DNA from: Chryseobacterium gleum
Lineage (GTDB): Bacteria; Bacteroidota; Bacteroidia; UBA10329
Length of the DNA: 5,598 nucleotides
Direction of reading: 5' to 3'
NCBI GenBank assembly: GCA_945874195.1
Contig: CAMCFW010000168.1
Coordinates: 1-5,598 of the forward strand
Both the position numbers and the translations under genes were made by a program. Positions 1 to 5,598 of this stretch are shown here, piece after piece. The notes under the pieces are model-generated. The model saw nothing but the letters and a program-made list of their open reading frames with translations, searched no databases and was not told the origin of the DNA. The number at the start of each line of letters is the position of its first letter. The first letter of the stretch is position 1.

Positions 1-1618
1 TGACATACTTCCTGTTGTTTCGTTCGTTGGTTTTTCTCAATTCGGTGGTCACATCAGAATATTCCATTCGCAAGCCCCCCTGCATCGAAAACCTTTTGAG
101 CTTGCCACTGGCCATGAGGTAAGCGGCATAAACATTTTCATCGAAAATAAAATTGTTGTCGAATTGACTCAGTGTTTCCCACTCCATGGTACTATCGTTC
201 TGTTGCTCAACCAGATAGTTATTGTCTAATCTACGAAGCGTGGCTTTAAGCCCTGTTTCAAGTTTGAACTTGTCTTTGAACGGATGAACATAATCGGTTT
301 GAAAGAGCCAATTCCGTTCGTTTTCGAGGTTATTGGTGCGTTGGGTAAGGTCATAGTTATTGCCTTGTTCAAACAGATCAGCATTTTCTAGGCCTTCGCT
401 TAAAAACCATCGAAAATCAGCGGTCAACAGCTGATCTGGGATCTTGAATGTGCGCCTGAAGTTCAGGTTTGCTTCAACGTTCTGGGTGTTCTCGATCTCT
501 TCTTCTGTTCGTTCAACCAGTTGGGTTACGATGCCGGCCTCATCAATATCGGTGTAGTTGAGTTCAGAATTGTTCTCGTTCCAAACTCTTCCGTAGAGTC
601 CGGAAGCTGTGATATTGGTCTTTTCGTTCACAAAATAATCGATGCCGAAGCGTGCATTGCCCGAAACTCCTCCGCGGTCCTGTTTTCGAATGCGTTCGTA
701 AGCAAAGGTGGTGTCTTCCAGAATGAACTGCTGATAGGAGCGACCCCCACCCGGATTCTGCTTATACTGGGCACCAAGACTGCCGAAGAAGTTCATTTTT
801 CCTTTTCGATAATTGATATTGGCCGAGCCGCCATGGTTGTGCGGATAGCCGGTGTTCACTTCAAAAGATCCATTCAAACCCGACCGTTTTTCTTTTTTCA
901 GAACGATGTTCAGAATGCCTGCATCTCCTTCCGCGTCATATTTGGCCGATGCATTGGTGATCACCTCAATCTTTTCAATCAGACTACCGGGAAGCTGTCG
1001 CAACGCGTCCTGCGTACTGATGCCTGTGAGTCCAGAAGGTTTACCGTCTATGAGAATACGCACGTTCGTACTTCCGCGCAGGCTGACGGTTCCGTCCACA
1101 TCCACCTGAACAGATGGAACGGTTTCTAGGATCTGCTGAGCATTGCTTCCTGCATTGTTCGGATCCTGCCCAACGTTATAGACCCGTTTGTCAAGCGACA
1201 GTTCCATGTAACTTTTTTTGGCGGCCACCACCACTTCGTCCATCAGTTCGGTCTTGGGTTGCAGAAGCACCTTTCCGAGGTCAACGTCTCCTTCCCGAAG
1301 GTCAACGTTCTGTTTGGAATCTCTATACGCAATGAATGAAACGGTGACCTCGTAGTTACCAGGTCGGACGTTCAATTCGAATTTACCTTCAAGGTCTGTT
1401 GCCGTTCCCCTCAAGAAAGTGCTATCTCTTGAAGTTCGAAGGGTCACCGAAGCATAGGGAACAGGATTCGATAGTTCATCGACCACAATTCCCTTTAATA
1501 GTCTACCTGTTGGCCTTTCTCCCGTTGGGCCACCGTTCGGACGCTGCGCCAAACCGATGTTGGAGTTCAGAAATAACAGGACGAAGCCAATTACGCTTCG
1601 CAATATCTTATATATCAT
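1..1618 (-). CDS. TonB-dependent-receptor-like outer-membrane beta-barrel protein (partial, C-terminus beyond left edge)
   Basis: Reading the minus strand from the ATG at 1618-1616 gives 539 codons without a stop up to the window edge. Residues 1-24 form a signal peptide (basic start, hydrophobic core, GLA|Q cleavage), followed by a Pro/Gly-rich stretch at 26-40. Residues about 42-120 look like a carboxypeptidase-regulatory-like beta-sandwich (GIVVDELSNPVPYASVTL, then the DLEGKFEL turn). A plug domain follows at about 125-240, with QQILETVPSVQVD, LRGSTNVRILIDGKP and IEVITNASAKYDAEGDAGIL. From about 245 on there are alternating strands typical of the barrel of the OMP_b-brl_3 type. Such proteins sit in the outer membrane, and many carry out TonB-powered uptake; the substrate cannot be read here. 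It is not a clear SusC, because no SusD partner is visible. Full members usually run to about 800 residues, so roughly a third is missing. The start is the first in-frame ATG after an upstream in-frame stop and directly precedes the signal peptide; AGGA lies nine bases before it. It is transcribed divergently from the gene at 1756. Confidence 0.93.
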   Translation of the reverse strand, partial: MIYKILRSVIGFVLLFLNSNIGLAQRPNGGPTGERPTGRLLKGIVVDELSNPVPYASVTLRTSRDSTFLRGTATDLEGKFELNVRPGNYEVTVSFIAYRDSKQNVDLREGDVDLGKVLLQPKTELMDEVVVAAKKSYMELSLDKRVYNVGQDPNNAGSNAQQILETVPSVQVDVDGTVSLRGSTNVRILIDGKPSGLTGISTQDALRQLPGSLIEKIEVITNASAKYDAEGDAGILNIVLKKEKRSGLNGSFEVNTGYPHNHGGSANINYRKGKMNFFGSLGAQYKQNPGGGRSYQQFILEDTTFAYERIRKQDRGGVSGNARFGIDYFVNEKTNITASGLYGRVWNENNSELNYTDIDEAGIVTQLVERTEEEIENTQNVEANLNFRRTFKIPDQLLTADFRWFLSEGLENADLFEQGNNYDLTQRTNNLENERNWLFQTDYVHPFKDKFKLETGLKATLRRLDNNYLVEQQNDSTMEWETLSQFDNNFIFDENVYAAYLMASGKLKRFSMQGGLRMEYSDVTTELRKTNERNNRKYV

Positions 1619-1728
1619 GTGCGTTCCTGACTCGACAAGTGCAAGTTGGTTTAATCCGTTCAAATCGGGCGCAAGATCAATCAATAAGAGCAAACATCAA
1701 GAAGATGCCATCAATTGAACCGTGCCGT

Positions 1729-1736
1729 TACATTTG
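1729..1736 (+). promoter_or_regulatory. Candidate Bacteroidota -7 promoter element (TACATTTG)
   Basis: TACATTTG matches the Bacteroidota -7 consensus TAnnTTTG at all six fixed positions and points towards the gene starting at 1756. Transcription would start at about 1741-1743, giving a leader of only about 13-15 bases. No TTTG-like -33 element sits at the usual distance (about 1705-1708 reads ATGC), so the promoter is supported by one element only. An A-rich stretch at 1737-1748 follows it. Confidence 0.45.
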
Positions 1737-1755
1737 AATAAAAAAATATGAGGTA

Positions 1756-2379
1756 ATGAGAACAGTCTTGTTTCTGATATTCATGTTATGCAGTGCCGAT
1801 TGCTTTTCGCAGCGCAGCATGAGCGATTTTTTGGATGAGAAATGCGATGTGATCTGGTTCGGTCTGGATTTCAGTAAGGCCAGAATGATCGGAGAAGCAG
1901 GATTTACAGATCCAGTGTCCATCAAGGAAGAATATTTTCAGAAATGGAACAATCTGATGATCTCGGAGGGCGATAAGTACGATTGGGGTAAAGCGCTTCA
2001 AATATCAGATCTGAAATACGATTACGAAGTGGTGGACCTTGTAAATGACATGGTGAAGGTGAAATCACTGGTCATTAATAAGTCATACAGCATTCCAGAA
2101 GTGGAATTGCTTGCCGCACCCAACGCATATCAATTGACAGACTATAAGGACGGAATCGGGGTGGTGGTTGTGGTGGAATCGTTTGACAAGATCAAGGAAC
2201 AAGGCTTTGGTCATCTCATCATATTCGACATTTCGAGTAAAAAGGTGCTATACAAGCACAGATTGATCGGAGCAGCGGGTAATGCTGGCTTCCGGAATCA
2301 TTGGGCACGCGCCATTTACAATTGGACAAAATACACCGGTGGAAGGGTAATGAAGGACATTAAGAAGGAATTCAAGTGA
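1756..2379 (+). CDS. Exported protein of unknown function, 207 aa
   Basis: The product has a typical signal peptide: MRT, then a hydrophobic run VLFLIFMLC, with probable cleavage near CFSQ|R at residues 19-20. It should therefore be periplasmic or secreted. A lipoprotein is less likely, because the cysteines at 12 and 16 lack a proper lipobox. The mature part is soluble and mixed alpha/beta. Visible landmarks are VIWFGLDFSKARMIG (32-46), an aromatic segment EEYFQKWNNL (58-67), a strand-like run GIGVVVVVES (135-144) leading into DK, HLIIFDISSKKVLY (154-167), and a C-terminal stretch AAGNAGFRNHWARAIYNW (174-191). The alternation of DFSKA, KW, GIG..VVES and GFRN-WA-AIY resembles uncharacterised roughly 200-residue proteins I recall from other Bacteroidota, but I cannot name the family or a function. 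ATG 1756 is the only usable start: the frame has a stop at 1735-1737 and no other ATG between. It is divergent from the receptor gene and followed closely by a candidate terminator, so it is probably monocistronic. Confidence 0.85.
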   Translation: MRTVLFLIFMLCSADCFSQRSMSDFLDEKCDVIWFGLDFSKARMIGEAGFTDPVSIKEEYFQKWNNLMISEGDKYDWGKALQISDLKYDYEVVDLVNDMVKVKSLVINKSYSIPEVELLAAPNAYQLTDYKDGIGVVVVVESFDKIKEQGFGHLIIFDISSKKVLYKHRLIGAAGNAGFRNHWARAIYNWTKYTGGRVMKDIKKEFK

Positions 2380-2381
2380 AG

Positions 2382-2419
2382 ACCTGGCAACGGTCATGAC
2401 CTCTAGGCACCGGGTTTTT
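2382..2419 (+). terminator. Candidate rho-independent terminator after the exported-protein gene
   Basis: Three bases after the stop codon, ACCTGG (2382-2387) can pair with CCGGGT (2410-2415), including one G-U pair. Inside the loop is a perfect 10-base palindrome GGTCATGACC (2392-2401) that could form a second short stem. A TTTTT run (2415-2419) follows. The two-part stem is interrupted by unpaired bases, so folding strength is uncertain. Confidence 0.45.
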
Positions 2420-2465
2420 CTCGAACTGCACCATCCAGTTTCTCACCTTCCCTTATTTTTCACAA

Positions 2466-2497
2466 ATTGTCTTGCGAATTCACATCCGGTCAATTTG
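2466..2497 (+). promoter_or_regulatory. Candidate Bacteroidota -33/-7 promoter for the DUF2461 gene
   Basis: ATTG at 2466-2469 resembles the -33 element TTTG. TCAATTTG at 2490-2497 matches the -7 consensus TAnnTTTG except for C in place of A. The element centres are 26 bases apart, as expected for -33/-7 spacing. The start codon at 2514 would follow after a leader of about 10 bases. Both elements are one base off consensus, so this is a modest call. Confidence 0.4.
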
Positions 2498-2513
2498 ACC
2501 CCAACTCTCTAGC

Positions 2514-3182
2514 ATGTACTTCACCAAAGATTACCTCGATTTTTTCAAAGACCTAGCGGCCAACAACAACAAGGACTGGTTTCAGGCCAACAAGAAGCGC
2601 TTCGAACTTTCGGTGAAGGAGCCTTTCCACACTTTTGTGCAGGACATCATTGATCAGGCCGCCAACACGGATAAACGTTTTGCTGGTTCTGCCAAGGATT
2701 CGGTTTTCAGGATATACAATGACGTGCGATTCAGCAAGGACAAAACACCCTATAAGATGCACATGAGCGCGATCATTTCTCCTGGCGGAAGAAAGGAAGG
2801 TATGGGGATTCCGGGAATGTACCTGCAATTGGGTGCCGAGGATCTTCGGTTTTACAGCGGCCTCTATCAACTCGAAAAGGATGTTCTGCAAAAAGTGCGG
2901 ACCTACATCATGAAGAATTCAGATGAGCTAAACCGTTTACTGGCGGATAAGGAATTCGTCACGCGATTTGGCGAGTTGCGGGGAGAAAGGAACAAGGTGA
3001 TGCCACCGGAGTTCAAAGAAGCTACGAAGAGCCAGCCATATCTGCTCAATAAACAATTCTACTTTTTTGCTTCTCTTCCGGCCGAAACCATTCTGAAAAA
3101 GGACCTTCAGGCCATCATTATGGATCATTTCGAAGCCAGCGAACCAATGCGCAGGTATCTGACCAAGGCAATCGACCATTGA
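2514..3182 (+). CDS. DUF2461 / TIGR02453-family protein, 222 aa
   Basis: The protein has the hallmarks of the DUF2461 (TIGR02453) family. These are an N-terminal helix ending in NNNKDWFQANKKRFE (17-31), the family signature FRIYNDVRFSKDKTPYK (65-81), a GMYLQL strand (101-106), a Y-x-G-L-Y motif (114-118) before a helix, and a C-terminal segment with PYLLNKQFYFFASLP (175-189). Its length matches the family. There is no signal peptide or membrane segment, so it is cytoplasmic. No biochemical role is established for the family as far as I know, and the neighbours do not suggest one. The ATG at 2514 is the first in its frame after the in-frame TGA at 2496-2498, and the family alignment begins at the very first residues. 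It converges on smpB, separated by 65 bases. The gap of 134 bases from the preceding gene, with a terminator and a promoter candidate, suggests it is a single transcription unit. Confidence 0.93.
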   Translation: MYFTKDYLDFFKDLAANNNKDWFQANKKRFELSVKEPFHTFVQDIIDQAANTDKRFAGSAKDSVFRIYNDVRFSKDKTPYKMHMSAIISPGGRKEGMGIPGMYLQLGAEDLRFYSGLYQLEKDVLQKVRTYIMKNSDELNRLLADKEFVTRFGELRGERNKVMPPEFKEATKSQPYLLNKQFYFFASLPAETILKKDLQAIIMDHFEASEPMRRYLTKAIDH

Positions 3183-3201
3183 ATGTTTAGGGGTGTCATT
3201 C

Positions 3202-3223
3202 AGAGCTCGAACCACGCTCTTTT
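3202..3223 (+). terminator. Weak hairpin plus T-run after the DUF2461 gene
   Basis: AGAGC (3202-3206) and GCTCT (3216-3220) form a five-pair perfect stem with a nine-base loop, and the T-run covers 3220-3223. It lies 20 bases after the stop codon in the convergent gap. On the opposite strand the same stem is not followed by a T-run, so it would not serve smpB. The short stem makes the call tentative. Confidence 0.3.
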
Positions 3224-3247
3224 CATTCCGAACATATAGATTCCGGA

Positions 3248-3691
3248 TCAACGTTTCAAGGCGCGGTCCACTTCGCGCTTCACATCCTTGTCTTTGATGG
3301 AATCGCGCTTGTCGTGCAATTTCTTGCCTTTTGCCAAAGCAATATTCAGCTTCGCGAAGCCCTTATCAGAAATGTAAAGTCGAGTAGGGATGATGGTAAG
3401 TCCCTTGTCTTTCAACTTTCCGCCCAACTTCTTCAACTCCTGTTTCTTCAACAGCAATTTGCGTTGGCGCTTCGGTTCGTGATTGTAAAAACTTCCTTGC
3501 TCGTAAGGTGCAATGTGCATGTTAAGCACGTAGAGTTCTTCGTTTATGAATGCGCAGTAGCCTTCCGAAATGCTCACATCCTTGTTCCGAATGCTTTTGA
3601 TCTCAGTTCCAACCAGTTCCATGCCGGCCGTAAATTCATCCAGAAAGGCGAACTCGTACTTGGCATTCCTATTTGTGGCGATAACCTCCAT
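3248..3691 (-). CDS. smpB: SsrA (tmRNA)-binding protein SmpB
   Basis: SmpB binds the tRNA-like end of tmRNA and carries it into the A site of stalled ribosomes, where the nascent chain is tagged for degradation and the ribosome is released. The 147-residue product covers the whole family fold: the opening NRNAKYEF (7-14), the GTEIKSIR segment with the conserved Glu30 and Lys32 (28-35), the RKLLL segment (77-81), and the signature AKGKKLHDKRDSIK (120-133). A basic C-terminal tail, DVKREVDRALKR (136-147), corresponds to the part that enters the mRNA channel. Length is slightly short of the usual 150-160, within normal range. The start ATG (3691-3689) overlaps the rel stop codon by one base, and no strong Shine-Dalgarno precedes it, so translation is probably coupled to rel. 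No tmRNA gene is present in this window. Confidence 0.98.
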   Translation of the reverse strand: MEVIATNRNAKYEFAFLDEFTAGMELVGTEIKSIRNKDVSISEGYCAFINEELYVLNMHIAPYEQGSFYNHEPKRQRKLLLKKQELKKLGGKLKDKGLTIIPTRLYISDKGFAKLNIALAKGKKLHDKRDSIKDKDVKREVDRALKR

Positions 3692-3693
3692 CA
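3689..3693 (-). promoter_or_regulatory. TGATG stop/start overlap between rel and smpB
   Basis: On the minus strand the rel stop TGA (3693-3691) shares its A with the smpB ATG (3691-3689). This junction typically allows a terminating ribosome to restart on the downstream gene, and the 20 bases before it show no convincing Shine-Dalgarno sequence. Coupling is inferred from this geometry. Confidence 0.8.
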
Positions 3694-5598
3694 GTTGTTC
3701 TTGTCATCTTCGCGAACGATCTTCTTGATACCGTTCACCTTTTTCAGATTCGTGATCAAGTTGTTCAAGTGATGGATTCCTTCCACCAATACTTGAATGT
3801 GTCCTTCAAAAACCCCGTCATGGCTCTGAAAAGCGATGCTTTTCATGTTCACATTGAGGTCTTTGGAAATGACCGTGGTGATGGAATTCACCAGTCCCAC
3901 ATCGTCAATGCCCGTTATCAGAATGCCAGTGGCAAAGGCAGTGTGGTCGTCTTTGCTGGCCCAACTTGCAGGCACCACCCGATAGGCATAATTGCTTCTT
4001 ATATTGATGGCGTTGGGGCAACTTGTCCGGTGGATCTTGATGCCTTCTCCTATGGTCACAAAGCCGAATATGTCGTCACCGGGAATCGGACTGCAACACT
4101 TGGCCATCACATAGTCCATCTTCTGGCTGGCATCGCCAATGACGATGGTATCGGCCTTGCCACCATCCTTTGTTTTTGTCTTAGGGGCTTCTTCAACAGG
4201 AGATGGTGCTGACGTTCCTGTAATGCGGTTCCTGAGCACGTTATACCACTTCGAGGCGTTCTTGGTGCTTTCAATGAAATCTTTGATCTCCTTGAATTCG
4301 ATCGTCTTTTTGGCGATCTTGATGAACAGGTCTTGACTGGTCTGCACACGGAAGTGCTTATGTAGTTTATTGGTGAGGTCGCGATCGAGCGTCAGTTTCA
4401 TCTGCTTTAGCTTCCGCTCTAGAATCTCTTTTCCGTCAGCGGCAATGGCTCTGCTTTCCTCTTTTAGAGCCTGCTTGATCTTCGACTTGGCCTTGGCCGT
4501 TACCACAAACGCCAGCCAATCTTCCTTGGGCCGTTGCTTGTTGCTGGTCAATACCTCAACCTGATCACCGCTTTGCAGATTATGACTTAGCGGATAAAGC
4601 TTGCCGTTGACTTTGGCGCCAATGCAACGCATGCCCACCTCGGTATGGATCTCGAAGGCGAAATCGAGCGAAGTTGCAGTGGCCGGCAGTGTACGCACTT
4701 CGCCTGTCGGGGTGAAGACGAAGATCTCTTCAGCAAAAAGATTCAGTTTGAAATCATCGATGAATTCGATCGCGTTCGGATCCGGACTTTCCAATAGTTC
4801 TCTGATACGGTTCAACCAATCGTCAAAGCCGCTTTCTGTGCTTGTTGGTTGAGTGTCTCCGCCTGAGGTTGTGGTGGACTCCTTATACTTCCAGTGTGCT
4901 GCCAGACCTTTCTCAGCCACATCGTCCATTCTTCGGCTTCTTACCTGCACTTCCACCCATTTTCCGCCTTCGCTCATCACGGTGGTATGCAGCGATTCGT
5001 ATCCGTTCGATTTCGGCTTGCTTATCCAATCTCTGAATCTTCCCGGATTGGGAACATAATGATCGGTAATGATGGAGTAGGATTTCCAGCACTCGGTCTG
5101 TTCGTTCTCGGGTTTGCTGTTGGTGATGATGCGGATGGCGAAAATGTCGAAGACCTCTTCGAAGGGAACGCCTTGGGTCTTCATCTTTCGGGCAATGGAA
5201 TACACCGATTTCGTTCGGCCCTTGATCTCGTAGTCAATTCTGGCCTCGTTAAGCGAGTTGATGATGGGGAAACTGAACTTGTTGATGAACCGCGTACGCT
5301 GACGTTGCGTGTCCTTCAATTTGCTAACGATCTCGTCATACAGTTCTGGTTCAAGGTATTTGAAAGAGAGGTCTTCGAGCTCTGTCTTGATCGCGTAGAG
5401 TCCCAATCGATGCGCCAACGGGGCATAGAGGTACATCGTTTCCGAAGCGATCTTCAACTGCTTGTCCCTTCGCATAGATTCGAGGGTGCGCATGTTGTGC
5501 AACCTGTCGGCCAGTTTGATCAATATGACACGGATGTCGCTGCTCATGGTCAGCAGCATCTTTCGGAAGTTCTCGGCCTGCAGGCTTGCGTCTTCCTG
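3691..5598 (-). CDS. relA/spoT: Bifunctional (p)ppGpp synthetase/hydrolase, RelA/SpoT family (partial, N-terminus beyond right edge)
   Basis: This long RelA/SpoT homologue makes and degrades the alarmone (p)ppGpp. The frame is open to the right edge; counting from there, 635 residues are visible. They begin inside the hydrolase domain with QAENFRKML and KLADRLHNMRT, whose Asp31 corresponds to a metal ligand. The synthetase domain follows at about 105-240, with GRTKSVYSI (127-135), FDIFAIRI (150-157, catalytic Asp151), RFRD (187-190), NGYESLHTTV (198-207) and the VEVQVR Glu216. A TGS domain spans about 291-353, then a helical region. A Cys-rich zinc-finger-like domain has CC at 501-502, His523 and Cys527, and an ACT domain occupies about 554-631. 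A Ser/Thr/Gly-rich linker at 241-256 and a Pro/Lys-rich linker at 463-480 look variable. RFRD is the basic form of the motif that is acidic (EFDD) in synthetase-only RelA, and the hydrolase Asp is kept, so both activities are likely. Some 110 residues, including the HD pair, are missing. The ATG at 5559 is internal, since conserved sequence continues upstream. smpB follows with a one-base overlap. Confidence 0.97.
   Translation of the reverse strand, partial: QEDASLQAENFRKMLLTMSSDIRVILIKLADRLHNMRTLESMRRDKQLKIASETMYLYAPLAHRLGLYAIKTELEDLSFKYLEPELYDEIVSKLKDTQRQRTRFINKFSFPIINSLNEARIDYEIKGRTKSVYSIARKMKTQGVPFEEVFDIFAIRIITNSKPENEQTECWKSYSIITDHYVPNPGRFRDWISKPKSNGYESLHTTVMSEGGKWVEVQVRSRRMDDVAEKGLAAHWKYKESTTTSGGDTQPTSTESGFDDWLNRIRELLESPDPNAIEFIDDFKLNLFAEEIFVFTPTGEVRTLPATATSLDFAFEIHTEVGMRCIGAKVNGKLYPLSHNLQSGDQVEVLTSNKQRPKEDWLAFVVTAKAKSKIKQALKEESRAIAADGKEILERKLKQMKLTLDRDLTNKLHKHFRVQTSQDLFIKIAKKTIEFKEIKDFIESTKNASKWYNVLRNRITGTSAPSPVEEAPKTKTKDGGKADTIVIGDASQKMDYVMAKCCSPIPGDDIFGFVTIGEGIKIHRTSCPNAINIRSNYAYRVVPASWASKDDHTAFATGILITGIDDVGLVNSITTVISKDLNVNMKSIAFQSHDGVFEGHIQVLVEGIHHLNNLITNLKKVNGIKKIVREDDKNN

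Noticed and set aside
521..1129. A 202-codon plus-strand open frame
   Set aside because: It lies entirely antisense to the receptor gene, whose minus-strand translation shows clear plug and barrel motifs. Its own product has no recognisable domain, so it is a coding shadow.
1660..1700. A receptor promoter on the minus strand (TTTG at about 1691-1694 and CCGATTTG at about 1661-1668)
   Set aside because: The -7 candidate lacks the TA pair and the spacing to the TTTG is two bases too long, so it is not distinguishable from chance.
1399..1737. A 112-codon plus-strand open frame crossing the receptor start and the divergent intergenic region
   Set aside because: It is antisense to the receptor signal peptide and runs through the promoter region; the product shows no domain pattern.
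3224..3247. Direct repeat ATTCCG (3225-3230 and again at about 3240-3245) in the convergent gap
   Set aside because: Two six-base copies in a short AT-rich gap are expected by chance, and neither forms a hairpin that could end smpB transcription.
3314..3772. A 152-codon plus-strand open frame
   Set aside because: It is antisense to smpB and the end of rel, both of which are unmistakable on the minus strand.
3769..4349. Open frames on both strands inside the 3' half of rel
   Set aside because: They are out-of-frame or antisense to the zinc-finger-like and linker regions of rel, and none has a recognisable product.
5557..5559. ATG at 5559 as the start of rel
   Set aside because: The frame continues upstream to the edge with conserved hydrolase-domain sequence (QAENFRK before the Met), and the HD metal-binding pair must lie further upstream, so this Met is internal.
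1..5598. tRNA, rRNA, tmRNA, CRISPR arrays, insertion sequences or phage genes
   Set aside because: No clover-leaf, rRNA-like stretch, regularly spaced repeat, transposase motif or terminal inverted repeat was seen; nearly all bases are accounted for by five protein-coding genes.

Overview
The window looks like a chromosomal segment of a member of the Bacteroidota, probably the Flavobacteriales/Cryomorphaceae-like side. Three things suggest this: an outer-membrane receptor with a carboxypeptidase-regulatory-like domain before its plug, signal peptides ending in a Gln at the cleavage site, and TAnnTTTG-type -7 promoter elements rather than E. coli-type promoters. The phylum call is fairly safe; the finer placement is a guess.

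Layout, left to right. (1) 1-1618, minus strand: the N-terminal 539 residues of a TonB-dependent-receptor-like outer-membrane beta-barrel protein. Its C-terminus lies beyond the left edge. (2) 1619-1755: a divergent intergenic region of 137 bp with a good -7 element pointing right. (3) 1756-2379, plus strand: a small exported protein of unknown function, followed closely by a candidate terminator. (4) 2514-3182, plus strand: a DUF2461/TIGR02453-family protein with its own candidate promoter. (5) 3183-3247: a short convergent gap with a weak hairpin. (6) 3248-3691, minus strand: smpB. (7) 3691-5598, minus strand: a long-type RelA/SpoT homologue (Rel) whose first roughly 110 residues lie beyond the right edge. 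The rel stop codon and the smpB start codon overlap by one base.

The rel-smpB pair is the clearest functional unit. Rel sets (p)ppGpp levels in response to stalled or starved ribosomes, and SmpB delivers tmRNA to stalled ribosomes, so the overlap puts two ribosome-stress functions on one transcript. The left half is a divergent pair of envelope or exported proteins with no evident shared pathway. No RNA genes, insertion sequences, CRISPR arrays, phage genes or other mobile elements were seen. Most of the window is ordinary core genome. I found no convincing previously undescribed system; the least understood item is the exported protein at 1756-2379.
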